Below are positions 43,001 to 51,292 of a stretch of DNA of 64,000 nt, one piece after another. Below the pieces are notes generated by a model that did not search any database, was not told where the DNA came from, and saw only the letters and a list, made by a program, of their open reading frames with translations. This stretch comes from UTCHB3 sp008363265 (GTDB taxonomy: Bacteria; Bacteroidota; Ignavibacteria; Ignavibacteriales; Ignavibacteriaceae), in contig BTUW01000004.1 in NCBI GenBank assembly GCA_045863055.1, positions 62,001-126,000 on the forward strand, written 5' to 3'. Each line of letters starts with the position of its first letter. The stretch's first letter is position 1. The position numbers and the translations under genes are program-made.

Positions 43001-43744
43001 TGCAATGTTGCGGTCATCTGCATTACCCATGAAACTCGTGATCATCTTGGTTGTTGATGTTTCCCAGAGCTGGATCGTTCCGCTGTAGCCGGAGGTGTAG
43101 AAATATTTGGAATCGGGACTGAATCCCGCGTCGATCGCCCAGTTGAAGCCTGTCTGCATCCGGATGAACTGTCTGAAATCCGAGGTGTTCCAGAGCCCGG
43201 CGGTCTGATCCCAGCCAACTGTTATAATATACTTGCCGTCGGGGCTGTACCTTGCTCTCTCGACTGTTCCCGAGTGTCCCGCGAGCGTGTCAGTGAATAC
43301 ACCGGTAAGTGGGTCCATCACGAACGCGGTGCCACTCATAGTGGCTATAAGTATCCTTGAACAATCGGGGCTCCAGACTGAGGAAGTGGTGGCCATATCG
43401 CCGAGCGACACTTCACTCAGTTTTCTTCCGGTTGACGTTTCCCAGACAAGCACACGGTGGTCCCATCCCCGGGTCAGATACATCGAACCATCAGGTGAGA
43501 ACGAGGCATCCTCCACCTGCTTGGTGTGGGCCGTGATGTTTCTTAGTAAAATGCCGGTATTGGCATCCCAAAGCTTGGCGGTATTGTCCCAGCTTGCAGT
43601 AAGAATATAATTACCGTCGGGGCTAAAGCAAACCGTCTCAATCTTGTCTTTATGACTGACGGGTAGGATCAGTTCAGGTTTAATCTGAGGCATCGCCTGA
43701 AAGGCGAGAAGGAACAGGAGGGGGAGTATCTTTTTCATTATCAT
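40070..43744 (-). CDS. Secreted WD40-repeat protein with C-terminal caspase (peptidase C14) domain
   Basis: 1224 residues with a signal peptide (MKKILPLLFLLAFQAMPQ). From about 30 to 640 there are many WD40-type repeats with repeated FSPDG and ..KLWD../..VWD.. signatures, probably two propellers. After a linker (about 660-830) a caspase-like domain runs from about 835 to 1090, with His927 in YLAGHG and Cys988 in IIDACASGK, the complete dyad of bacterial metacaspase-like (orthocaspase) proteins. It is expected to cleave after basic residues outside the cytoplasm; the propeller would bind a partner or substrate. A final 100-residue segment is unassigned. Convergent with the gene at 39728 and 145 bases upstream of the subtilase gene's end. 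Confidence 0.9.
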   Translation of the reverse strand: MIMKKILPLLFLLAFQAMPQIKPELILPVSHKDKIETVCFSPDGNYILTASWDNTAKLWDANTGILLRNITAHTKQVEDASFSPDGSMYLTRGWDHRVLVWETSTGRKLSEVSLGDMATTSSVWSPDCSRILIATMSGTAFVMDPLTGVFTDTLAGHSGTVERARYSPDGKYIITVGWDQTAGLWNTSDFRQFIRMQTGFNWAIDAGFSPDSKYFYTSGYSGTIQLWETSTTKMITSFMGNADDRNIAAFSPDSRLIATPTAGDSVVIRNTSTGTIEQILYLWREEPSRISNIIFTEDGSQVLVTFFQSAPVIYNVEAGDVQTIFVEPQSLVGAADISPDGSRLLFGDYNGKVIITDFSGGILMELKGKTAAITSVQFSPDGSNVAVMDEHLTAGVWDAVTGKSLARLTGPYLSYWFAAYHPAGNLIALPGYDDSGDYNTGIHLWNWEENRLERFIPTSSDMLFFASFSPDGKMIGLFGGDTTIAVYETGTGRLLKRIKPSTQDINVVRFSPDSKFLVSANRDSTASIYDLSTGKEIKKFFGHTSFVMDAAFSPDGKKLVTGSIDATVKLWDIASGKMTRDFYGGDRTFERVFFTPDGKQITAFNDEKQVFFWDAATGEPVNEMMLTNNGRDISFTRDMIVTEKNSVLSFYDINDRSLLISIVGIDSTDWCVIHPSGLFDATPGAMEKMYYIQGLDRIEFGQLKEKYWEPGLFEKVMNGEQLRSVSSIDKEMKLWPEVTDLTFRESYEKLTVSLKNQGGGIGKVQVFLNGKEMISDARGTTIKPDQGNGNFDINLKDHPWLVNGENRIVVVTWNGDGTLSSPGDEADFLYEKSVQTPSAYIVSIGVADYQGDKLDLKYAAKDATDFMKAVSLGAGHLFGKDRTEEYLITTDVSSKLKPTRDNILKTFSDIASKANAEDVLVVYLAGHGMNLGGEESDLYYLTQEAFSPNPEVYKDASVRNSTTISGNELVEVLKKIAALKQVLIIDACASGKLVDNLAEKRDISGSIIRSLERMKDRTGLHIITGSAADAVSYEASKYGQGLLTYSLLAGMRGLALKDNRSVDIVLLMQHAREMVPKLAEGIGGIQEPRIFSPKGSESFDIGVLDEKDKALIPLAQEKPVFINSVFLNADDLVDDLSLAEKIDDGLEALSVAGVNSKLIFWDVKSYPGALKLSGTYTVKGNKVELNWKIIRDKTTVKSFNRSGELTKLETLVTAVIEDVKGFVR

Positions 43745-43843
43745 TTTCCGGAGAAAAAATTTTTCCGGGAATAATCTAATGAATATTCAGGTTAAGAGCA
43801 ATCAGTGATTTGGATGTGTGTTGAAAAGCACTGAGAGCGGAGC

Positions 43844-43868
43844 AAAAGGCTGCCTGATGCAACCTTTT
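43844..43868 (-). terminator. Terminator after the subtilase gene
   Basis: On the minus strand AAAAGGTTGC pairs with GCAGCCTTTT around ATCAG (10 pairs, one G-T). It lies 22 bases past the subtilase stop; the T run is inside the 3' arm. Confidence 0.7.
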
Positions 43869-43889
43869 GCCCGTTTGGAAAGTGAAATA

Positions 43890-45935
43890 CTATTTGCGCA
43901 GAAATATCTGCTTCGCGCCTGGCCTGCCGTCGATATAAACGGTAGAGGTGTAAACGCCCATCGGGACACGCTTCTGGTTGGCATCGCGGCCATCCCAAAT
44001 GATCCGGTTGTCGTAGAACTGATCTGTTACAGGGATTGTTACGACCGTTCTTCCGGAGATGTCGCGGACGACGATCACGGTTGATCTGGCGCCGCTTTTG
44101 AACTTGGTGAAAATTCGGGGGTTAACGCCCGTGTATTTTGCTATCCGTTCCTTCGCGAACTGATCGAGGGTCAGCGCTGTCGGAGTAACAATAAAAACAT
44201 TCAGATTGCCGGGAAGGATGTAGTACTTTCTTCCGGTCGATGGGAAGTTAACACCGTTCTCGGTCTCACCCGCGTCGAAGCTGAACTCGAACACCTCTTT
44301 GCCAGCGGCATCGGGAAGAGTGACGGTGTAGTAGTCGTCATCGATCTTTTCCATCTTCACGCGCTCGGTGGTTTTGTAGCCGGTTTTGAAAACGAGATAA
44401 ACGCTCTTGGCCCGCACTTCATCTTTAAAGCGCTTGTGAACCTTCAGTTTTCCCTGAGTCACCACTTCAATATTCGGATGTGTAACCGCCTCGAGAGATG
44501 ACACCAGTCCGTAACCGTAGAGGTTGTCGGGGAGCATCCGCTGGTCGGAAGTGTAGCGGAGGATGAACCGTGCCTGAGTGTTCTTCAGGTGGGGGAAAAG
44601 TGATAGCATCTGCCCGGCGATTCCCGCCGCGATCGGTGTGGCAGCCGAGGTTCCGTTGGAGCGCTCAAACTTGTTCTTTGAGGACGCAAGCGCGCCGAAC
44701 ACGCTTACTCCCGCAGCTGAAAAATCGGGTTTTATTCTGCCGTCAGCTGTCGGACCGCCCGAGGAGAAATCGGCAATTTCACGGTTTCTTGTAACGGCTC
44801 CGATCGCAAGGGCGTAGGTGCCGTCGCCTGGTGTGGAAACATAATACCAGGGCTCGTTCGCCGAATTGCCGGCGGCGGTGAAAGTGAGAATTCCTTTTTC
44901 GAACGCGTAGTTTATCGCCTTGGTGCAGATCGCCGTTTCGCCCGTCAGGTCTTCATACCTGTAGGTTGTGTCATCAAAAACAGTGTAGCCGAGTGAACTG
45001 GTGGTTATATCAACGCCGATGCTGTCCATGAACATTATGGCAGCGGCGTAGTTGTCTTCCTCGACCATTCTCTCGAACTCTGTTGTTTCGGTTTTCGCGA
45101 GAACGAACTCGGCTTCGTGAGAAGGCCCCACAAGTTTTCCCTCGAGGTATCCACCGCAAACCGAGAAGCAGAATGTGCCGTGGTTGTGCTGCGAGAAGGG
45201 ATCGCCATCCTGATTTGCGGTTATCTTGTCTTTTTTTACAAAGTCGTATTCAGCGATCACCTTCCGGGTTTTGAGGGCATCGTGCTTCTGCCAGTCGAAA
45301 CCGGAGTCGAGAACGCCGATCCTGATTCCTTTACCTTTTCCTCCCATCCTGTTCACCTGAGGGACATCCGATATTTTGTACTGGATGAAGGAGCCGCCGT
45401 ACAATTTTTGGTCTTTGTCAGAATTAGTGTAGAGTGTGGAGTGTGGAGTATTGAGTATGAAGTTTGAAGTATGAGGTATGAAGGATGAAGCGTTAGCTAG
45501 GAGGTCTTCTTCAATTGGGAGGGGGGTGGTGTTGAACTCGTAAGGTATACGGATCCTTATCACGGGACGGACATGCGCCACGAAATCGAGCTGTTTGATC
45601 TTTTCAATTGTTTGGTTGTCAGCGGTTACGGAAACGCAGTCGAACCACTTAAGAACCCAGCGGAGGCGGGCTCCCGTGGCTTCGAGTTTCGCGAGGTATT
45701 CAGATGAAACGGGAATGTCTTCAGGCGACACTTCATTTCCCGTGCCGAGATGCTTTATCCTTCTCTCGATGCTCCGGGTGGAAAGCGACGAAACCGCCAG
45801 ATCCCACAGTACCGAACCGGGGGTGAAAGAGCCGCTGTGCCCCTTCTGTTTCAGAAAAACCATGTAATTGTTCTGGGCGGAGAGGGGAAGCGAAAGCGTG
45901 AACAGAACGACCAAGAAAGAAAAAAGCATTTTCAT
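43890..45935 (-). CDS. Subtilisin-like serine protease (S8) with T9SS-like C-terminal domain
   Basis: 681 residues. Signal peptide ending LPLSAQ, an inhibitor-like prodomain (about 22-140), the S8 domain with Asp210 (GVLDSGFD), His252 (HNHGTFC) and Ser430 (NGTSAATP), then a C-terminal sorting-like domain with VVRDISGRTVV...GVYTSTVYIDGR..KQIFLRK. It should be a secreted or surface protease. Residues about 148-169, between prodomain and catalytic domain, are encoded by a heptamer repeat array (45430-45492) and give a Ser/Thr/Asn/Pro/His-rich linker. The downstream FlgD-like tail lacks NYPNPF. Confidence 0.93.
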   Translation of the reverse strand: MKMLFSFLVVLFTLSLPLSAQNNYMVFLKQKGHSGSFTPGSVLWDLAVSSLSTRSIERRIKHLGTGNEVSPEDIPVSSEYLAKLEATGARLRWVLKWFDCVSVTADNQTIEKIKQLDFVAHVRPVIRIRIPYEFNTTPLPIEEDLLANASSFIPHTSNFILNTPHSTLYTNSDKDQKLYGGSFIQYKISDVPQVNRMGGKGKGIRIGVLDSGFDWQKHDALKTRKVIAEYDFVKKDKITANQDGDPFSQHNHGTFCFSVCGGYLEGKLVGPSHEAEFVLAKTETTEFERMVEEDNYAAAIMFMDSIGVDITTSSLGYTVFDDTTYRYEDLTGETAICTKAINYAFEKGILTFTAAGNSANEPWYYVSTPGDGTYALAIGAVTRNREIADFSSGGPTADGRIKPDFSAAGVSVFGALASSKNKFERSNGTSAATPIAAGIAGQMLSLFPHLKNTQARFILRYTSDQRMLPDNLYGYGLVSSLEAVTHPNIEVVTQGKLKVHKRFKDEVRAKSVYLVFKTGYKTTERVKMEKIDDDYYTVTLPDAAGKEVFEFSFDAGETENGVNFPSTGRKYYILPGNLNVFIVTPTALTLDQFAKERIAKYTGVNPRIFTKFKSGARSTVIVVRDISGRTVVTIPVTDQFYDNRIIWDGRDANQKRVPMGVYTSTVYIDGRPGAKQIFLRK
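45430..45492 (+). repeat. In-frame heptamer array inside the subtilase gene
   Basis: Nine 7-base units in register (GTAGAGT, GTGGAGT twice, ATTGAGT, ATGAAGT and relatives). The length, 63 bases, is a multiple of 3, so the reading frame of the minus-strand gene is kept and 21 residues are added. The same GTAGAGT/GTGGAGT units start the intergenic array at 50581. Confidence 0.9.
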
Positions 45936-46128
45936 ATGAAAACCTGATTAACCGTGTTGAGGAACCACTAAATTACTATCTAAATATAATGATTTGTCGT
46001 GTGCCTGTTAAGGCCGAATTTAGTCTCTATTGGGGGGAGTTGGACCACATTAACGTGTTACAGGGGAAAGCAAGTTCACGAAATCATCTCCTCTTTGCGA
46101 CCTCTGCGTCCTTTGCGGTTTAACGGCA
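45936..46128. other. Spacer with CTTTGCG/CTCTGCG-type repeat
   Basis: 193 bases between two minus-strand genes. At 46089-46124 is CTCTTTGCGACCTCTGCGTC followed by CTTTGCGGTTTAA, the same family as at 13465-13491 and 13572-13599. Read on the minus strand it starts about 5 bases after the signal peptidase stop, the same orientation as the copy after the gene at 11497. No ORF seen. Confidence 0.6.
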
Positions 46129-46968
46129 CTAATCCACCACCTTAAAGAACCGGTTGAACCTCAGCCAAGAGGTCAGGCCGGTTGAGAATGGGTCGACCGA
46201 CCAGTAGATGAACGACACTTCGCCGATCAGATTATCGTAAGGGACATACCCCCAGTACCGGCTGTCAAGGCTGTTGTCGCGGTTGTCGCCGAGGACAAAA
46301 TAGTAGTCTTTCTGCACAATATAACGGTTGATCTTCTTGCCGTTCAGCAGGAAATCATGTCCCTGAACAAAGAATGAGGTGTCGCCCTGCTCACCGCGGA
46401 TCACATCCTCCCACTGCATGAAACTTGAGATATTAAGCGCGATGGTGTCACCCTTTTTCGGGATGTAGAGGGGGCCGTACCAGTCTTCGTTCCACTCTTC
46501 ATCGCCCGGGAAAAGCTGTGAATTGTTGTCGCTTTTTGCTTTGGGTTTACCCTTTTTAAGTCCGTAAGGCTGGGGGAGTTTCTCCCCGTTAACGAAAACC
46601 ACACCCCCTTTAATCAGGAGAGTGTCACCCGGTAGGCCTACAAGGCGTTTAACATACGCGGGATTGGCGGGATCGTCCTTCCTTCCCTCCGGGAATTTGA
46701 AAACAATGATCGAATTGCGGCCCGGTTTGGCGCTCCCTTCCCATTCGGTGAAGGGTATGCCAACATCGGAAAAGGGGATCATCAAAGGTGCTTGCCTGGG
46801 AAAGAGAAACTTGTTCACCACAATAAAATCACCCGCCTCGAGGGATGCTTCCATAGAGTTCGTCGTAATTCTAAAAGTCGAAATGAAAAACAGCCGCATC
46901 GTCACCACTCCAATAAGGAACAGAAACAGCAGAAGAAATATGCGGGTGTAGAATTTTTTTGAGGACAA
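46129..46968 (-). CDS. lepB: Signal peptidase I
   Basis: 279 residues. One N-terminal membrane helix, then Ser38 in TTNSMEASL, Lys107 in YVKRLVGLPGD, and the GDNRDNSLDSRYWGYV box, the complete Ser/Lys catalytic set. It removes signal peptides from the many exported proteins here. The start appears to be TTG at 46968: an in-frame TAA lies two codons upstream and the next Met is residue 24 inside the membrane helix. A heptamer array begins 7 bases before this start and no Shine-Dalgarno is visible. Confidence 0.95.
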   Translation of the reverse strand: MSSKKFYTRIFLLLFLFLIGVVTMRLFFISTFRITTNSMEASLEAGDFIVVNKFLFPRQAPLMIPFSDVGIPFTEWEGSAKPGRNSIIVFKFPEGRKDDPANPAYVKRLVGLPGDTLLIKGGVVFVNGEKLPQPYGLKKGKPKAKSDNNSQLFPGDEEWNEDWYGPLYIPKKGDTIALNISSFMQWEDVIRGEQGDTSFFVQGHDFLLNGKKINRYIVQKDYYFVLGDNRDNSLDSRYWGYVPYDNLIGEVSFIYWSVDPFSTGLTSWLRFNRFFKVVD

Positions 46969-46974
46969 GTTTTA

Positions 46975-47005
46975 TTAGTGGTTAGTGGTTAGAGGATAGT
47001 GGTTA
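46975..47005 (+). repeat. TTAGTGG heptamer array before the signal peptidase start
   Basis: Four units in register (TTAGTGG twice, TTAGAGG, ATAGTGG) plus a partial one. It is an inverted match to the array at 47101-47134, so the 166-base spacer between lepA and lepB is bounded by opposite copies of the same heptamer. Confidence 0.8.
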
Positions 47006-47100
47006 GTCCCACACTCATTAAGCGGGTTGCCAACTTCACTTTAGGGTTCAACAGGTGATTAAAAACTTCATCTGATCTGTACAACTCTTTGCGTCCTATA

Positions 47101-47134
47101 CTAACCTCTAACCACTCACCACTAACCACTAAAA
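47101..47134 (-). repeat. Heptamer array abutting the lepA stop codon
   Basis: Plus-strand units CTAACCT, CTAACCA, CTCACCA, CTAACCA and a final CTAAAAT variant. On the minus strand the first array base follows the lepA TGA (47137-47135) without a gap. A CTCTTTGCGTCC fragment stands just before it at 47082-47095. Confidence 0.8.
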
Positions 47135-48928
47135 TCAATCTTCTATCTGCAACACCGCCAGGAAAGCCTCTTGGGGTATCTCGACATTGCCGACCTGTTT
47201 CATCCGCTTTTTACCCTCTTTCTGTTTTTCGAGGAGTTTGCGTTTACGGGAGATGTCGCCGCCGTAGCATTTGGCGATAACATTCTTGCGCATCGCTTTC
47301 ACGGTGGCACGGGCGATAACCTTGGTTCCGATGGCTGCCTGAACAGAGATCTCGAAGAGCTGCCGCGGGATGAGGTCCTTAAGTTTGTCGCAGACCTTGC
47401 GGCCCCAGTCGTATGACTTCGAACGGTGAACGATCATCGAAAGTGCATCAACGGGTTCGCCGTTCAGAAGAATATCGAGCTTGATGAGATCAGACTCACG
47501 ATAGCCCACCACTTCATAATCGAAGGAAGCATAGCCACGCGAGATCGACTTCAGTTTGTCGTAAAAATCAAAAATTATTTCAGAGAGCGGAAAATCGAAA
47601 CTGAGATCAGCCCTCGTGGGATCGATGTAAGTGGTGTTGCTGTAAACGCCCCTTTTGTCCATCGCGAGTTTCATGATGCCGCCCACATATTCGCTCGGTG
47701 TAACTATCTGCGCCTTCACAAATGGCTCCTCGATCCGCTCAATATCACCCGCCGGAGGCATGTGATCGGGGTTGTCAACAACGATCTTGTCGCCGTTCTT
47801 CTTGTAAACTATGTATTCCACATTGGGAAGTGTGGTGATAATGGCCTGATCGAACTCACGGAAAAGCCGCTCCTGAACTATCTCCATGTGCAACAGACCC
47901 AGGAATCCGCACCTGAAACCGAATCCGAGTGCCGCCGATGTCTCTGGCTCATAAATAAGAGATGAATCGTTCAGTCTGTATTTGTCGAGCGCGTCCCTCA
48001 GATCCTCAAAATCCTCTGTGTTGGTCGGATAAAGTCCGCTGTAAACCATCGGCTTTATATCCTGATACCCCGGAAGTGGCTCCGTTGCTCCACCCTTCGC
48101 GAGAGTGATCGTATCACCGACTTTTGTATCGTGAACATCTTTGATTCCGCCGATGATGTAGCCGACATTTCCGGCTGAAATGGTGCCTGTTCTGATCTTT
48201 CCAAGGCGAAGTGTACCAACTTCCTCGGCTAGATACTGGTTATCATGAGCGAAGAAACGGATCTTCTCTTTTTCTTTGATCGTTCCGTTAATAACCCTTA
48301 CATAGGCTATGGCGCCGCGGTAAGGATCGAAAACCGAGTCGAAAATGAGCGCCTGAAGAGGCTTTTCAGGATCACCTTTCGGAGGAGCTATCCTGGCAAC
48401 CACTGCCTCGAGGATATCTTCTATGCCGAGTTTTGCCTTGGCGCTGGCGTAAATTATCTCTTCCTTTTTGCAACCGAGGAGGTCGATAACCTGCTGGGCT
48501 ATGCGGTCGGGTTCCGCTCCCGGGAGGTCGATCTTGTTGAGGACGGGGATTATCTCGAGTCCCGCCCCGATGGCGAGGTAGAGATTCGAGATGGTCTGCG
48601 CCTCAACACCCTGCGAAGCATCCACGATCAGAAGTGCTCCCTCGCATGCCGCGAGTGACCTTGAAACTTCATAAGTAAAATCCACATGCCCCGGGGTATC
48701 GATAAGATTAAGGATGTAAGGATTACCATCTTTCGCCTTGTATTCCATCTGAATGGCGTGCGATTTGATGGTTATCCCGCGCTCCCTTTCAAGGTCCATA
48801 CTGTCGAGTATCTGTGCTTTTGCTTCACGGTCACTTACGGTACCGGTGAATTCAAGCAGCCTGTCGGCAATGGTACTTTTGCCATGGTCGATATGGGCGA
48901 TGATGCAGAAGTTTCTGATGTGGTTCAT
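47135..48928 (-). CDS. lepA: Elongation factor 4 (LepA), ribosomal back-translocase GTPase
   Basis: 597 residues, the standard LepA length. GTPase motifs are intact: G1 AHIDHGKST (11-19), G2 region ERGITIKSH, G3 DTPGHVDF and G4 NKIDLPGA. The LepA-specific C-terminal domain carries YDWGRKVCDKLKDLIPRQLFEISVQAAIG and KCYGGDISRKRKLLEKQKEGKKRMK, diagnostic of the family. It acts on stalled ribosomes in the cytoplasm. The lepA-lepB order is a common bacterial arrangement. Confidence 0.98.
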   Translation of the reverse strand: MNHIRNFCIIAHIDHGKSTIADRLLEFTGTVSDREAKAQILDSMDLERERGITIKSHAIQMEYKAKDGNPYILNLIDTPGHVDFTYEVSRSLAACEGALLIVDASQGVEAQTISNLYLAIGAGLEIIPVLNKIDLPGAEPDRIAQQVIDLLGCKKEEIIYASAKAKLGIEDILEAVVARIAPPKGDPEKPLQALIFDSVFDPYRGAIAYVRVINGTIKEKEKIRFFAHDNQYLAEEVGTLRLGKIRTGTISAGNVGYIIGGIKDVHDTKVGDTITLAKGGATEPLPGYQDIKPMVYSGLYPTNTEDFEDLRDALDKYRLNDSSLIYEPETSAALGFGFRCGFLGLLHMEIVQERLFREFDQAIITTLPNVEYIVYKKNGDKIVVDNPDHMPPAGDIERIEEPFVKAQIVTPSEYVGGIMKLAMDKRGVYSNTTYIDPTRADLSFDFPLSEIIFDFYDKLKSISRGYASFDYEVVGYRESDLIKLDILLNGEPVDALSMIVHRSKSYDWGRKVCDKLKDLIPRQLFEISVQAAIGTKVIARATVKAMRKNVIAKCYGGDISRKRKLLEKQKEGKKRMKQVGNVEIPQEAFLAVLQIED

Positions 48929-49010
48929 TTATCTCCGGTGAGAATTTTAAATTTTCTGAACTACAAATTTACGAATATTTTGGTGACCACTGAAAAAGTG
49001 ATCTTCGTAC

Positions 49011-49041
49011 TTGCATTTAAATAGCTGATATGTTAAATTTG
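49011..49041 (+). promoter_or_regulatory. Promoter of the T9SS surface-protein gene at 49110
   Basis: TTG (49011-49013), 20 bases, TAAATTTG (49034-49041), an exact TAnnTTTG. A second exact match on the minus strand (48971-48964) may serve lepA. Confidence 0.6.
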
Positions 49042-49109
49042 ATCAGGGATCGCATTTATTTCGCAGTTAATTGATGCGATGCCTGCGAACTTAATCGAAG
49101 GAACTTGCC

Positions 49110-50579
49110 ATGTCGAGGTATGTTTCTCTCATCGCCCTCCTGCTGCTGACCGGCAGCACTTCCTTTTCCCAGGTCTATACTATAGCCAACGGCGGATGGC
49201 ATCATGCCACGACCTGGAGCAACAATCAAGTACCTGACTCAAACACGAATGTTGTCATCAGGCATACAGTCGATATCTACACCAATTGGGGATGCAGAAA
49301 TATCACGATCGATTCTTCGGGTGTTCTTAAAAATGGCCTGCTTGAGGTGTACGGCACCATGAGAAATTACGGCCGGTTCGATGCCTACAGCAACTCGAGC
49401 TCTTATGACGGTTTGATCCTGCGGGATTCACTCTTCAACTATAGTAAACTCGAAACTGAGATTCTTTGGCTTACGGGAAACCGCGATCACTATATCTGGT
49501 CGAAGGATACCATAAAGATCGCTGATATGAACACTCCGGATTCCAACCGTACGATCCACCTTGCCGGCAATGTGATCTTCAAGGGAGGATATATCCTGCT
49601 ACGGAATTCCAACATCTCATTCCATGATACGCTGACGCTGGTTGGAACTATCGTGGATGGTGGCATCATAGATGGGCATGGCGGCGTGCTCCATGGTGCG
49701 GCCGGACTTATCGGCTGGTCGGGTTATTATACCTTCAATCCACAGCACACAACCCTTAAGAATATGACCCTTACGGGAGCAATCAACTTCTACGGAAGTG
49801 GCACCGGTGTCTGGGGCCTGACTGTCGCTGAAAATGTGGTGAACAGATCGGATATTTACGACCGGGTGCTTGGGCAACCGGAATTTGAAGAGGTTTATAT
49901 TACTCATCCTTTCACGAATTATGGCAATTTCCACAAGGCACAGAACGGACTGACACTCGCCATTTCTGCGACAAACTTCACGAATTATGGTGAGTGGAAC
50001 AATTACACCACGGTATTCATGGGTTTGGCTGATCAGACGATAAGTCTTCAATCCGACTCGATCCTTAGGGGGATTGTTCATTTCGACGCGATGACGAATG
50101 GTAACGCCTACCAATGGATGAAGAACAATACAGATATTCCGGGTGCCACACAGGCAAAACTCGTGTTTAACAATCTTACCGCAGCAAACGCGGGTGTGTA
50201 CAAATGCCGGATAACAACAAACACAGGGACGATCTATTCCAGGCTGATTACTGTATCAACTCCTGTGGGGATCGATGACCCGGCGCCAATGCCGAATACC
50301 ATGGTGCTGGAACAGAACTACCCGAATCCTTTCTCCACGGGAGCCCTCTCGGGCAATCCGGTTACGACAGTACGGTTCACGCTACCCGAAGCAGGGGATA
50401 TAACTCTGAAAGTTTTTGATCTGCAGGGAAGGGAAGTGATGACGGTCTATGATGGGTACATGCCCGCCGGCAGTCACGACGCGCGGATAAACGCGGAGCA
50501 ACTTGCCTCGGGGGTTTACTTCTACTGCCTCCAGGCGGGAGGGCATGCCCTTGCCAGGCCTATGGTTGTGCTGAAGTAG
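49110..50579 (+). CDS. Exported surface protein with Ig-like and T9SS domains
   Basis: 489 residues. Signal peptide ending TSFSQ; a beta-rich body (about 22-310) that opens IANGGWHHATTWSNNQVPDSNTNVVIRHTV, like G8/parallel-beta repeat proteins; an Ig-like domain (about 325-385, AGVYKCRITTNTG); and a T9SS tail with NYPNPFSTG and GVYFYCLQ...PMVVLK. An adhesin or structural role is possible. No enzyme motif seen. The heptamer array starts one base after its stop. Confidence 0.8.
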   Translation: MSRYVSLIALLLLTGSTSFSQVYTIANGGWHHATTWSNNQVPDSNTNVVIRHTVDIYTNWGCRNITIDSSGVLKNGLLEVYGTMRNYGRFDAYSNSSSYDGLILRDSLFNYSKLETEILWLTGNRDHYIWSKDTIKIADMNTPDSNRTIHLAGNVIFKGGYILLRNSNISFHDTLTLVGTIVDGGIIDGHGGVLHGAAGLIGWSGYYTFNPQHTTLKNMTLTGAINFYGSGTGVWGLTVAENVVNRSDIYDRVLGQPEFEEVYITHPFTNYGNFHKAQNGLTLAISATNFTNYGEWNNYTTVFMGLADQTISLQSDSILRGIVHFDAMTNGNAYQWMKNNTDIPGATQAKLVFNNLTAANAGVYKCRITTNTGTIYSRLITVSTPVGIDDPAPMPNTMVLEQNYPNPFSTGALSGNPVTTVRFTLPEAGDITLKVFDLQGREVMTVYDGYMPAGSHDARINAEQLASGVYFYCLQAGGHALARPMVVLK

Positions 50580-50580
50580 A

Positions 50581-50685
50581 GTAGAGTGAATAGTGTGGAG
50601 TGTTTGGGGTATGGGGTATAGGGTATGGGGTATAGGGTATGGATATAACACCTAATACCTAATACCTAATACCTAATACCTAAAA
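50581..50685. repeat. Two abutting heptamer arrays between convergent genes
   Basis: Nine units of the GTAGAGT/GTATGGG type (50581-50643), a TATAACA unit, then four exact CCTAATA units and one variant (50651-50685). The arrays fill the whole spacer: the first starts one base after the stop of the gene at 49110, and the second contains the TAG stop (50682-50680) of the minus-strand barrel gene. Confidence 0.9.
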
Positions 50686-51234
50686 TGTGTAGTGAAGTTG
50701 CGCCATCACGGTATTAACCTCCGGGATGGTCTTGAAGAAACCGATGTTCCACTCCACGCCGGTGTGGACGGATAGACCTTTGGATTCGATGGTTTTGTCG
50801 AAGAAGTAGAAGACAGTATGGAAAGAGATCCCGCTGCCGAGTGACCAGACATCGGTTTCCGGGAAGGAGCGGTCGTTAAGGATCGCGAGTCCGCCACCAC
50901 CCTCGATCGATATGTGAGTGGTTACCAGCTGTTCGCCCATGAACTTGAGTGAAAACCCCTGCACGAAAGGGTAGTTCCTTCCGAACCGGTCTTCAGGAAG
51001 GAGGATCGAAAACTTCCGTGTATAGAACGCCGCCCCGCGGAAATAGTATTTCCCCGAGAACCACAGCTTAAAATCGAACGATGCCTGAGCTGAGTAACCG
51101 AACTCTTCGGGGGTGTTGCCCTTGAACACTCCGAGTCCGACACCACCTCCCACACCCGTAAGTTTGGCTATCTGGGCCTGCGAGGTGCCTGCCAGCACTG
51201 ATAAAAACGCGATCATCAACAAAAATTTTCTCAT
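50680..51234 (-). CDS. Small outer-membrane beta-barrel protein
   Basis: 184 residues, signal peptide ending TSQAQ, followed by alternating aromatic/polar strands (FDFKLWFSGKYYFRGAAFYTRKF, GISFHTVFYFFD, GVEWNIGFF) and a C-terminal aromatic residue (LHYTF), as expected for an 8-stranded outer-membrane barrel. Function unknown. Its stop codon is part of the CCTAATA heptamer array. Confidence 0.75.
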   Translation of the reverse strand: MRKFLLMIAFLSVLAGTSQAQIAKLTGVGGGVGLGVFKGNTPEEFGYSAQASFDFKLWFSGKYYFRGAAFYTRKFSILLPEDRFGRNYPFVQGFSLKFMGEQLVTTHISIEGGGGLAILNDRSFPETDVWSLGSGISFHTVFYFFDKTIESKGLSVHTGVEWNIGFFKTIPEVNTVMAQLHYTF

Positions 51235-51292
51235 GTCGAAATATAGTTAATTCAATTTTTACAGAATTGCTGCCTGAGCCAAATAATTTCTC

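Noticed and set aside
50581..50685. Possible CRISPR array
   Set aside because: Units are 7 bases long and contiguous, with no spacers; no cas genes in the window.
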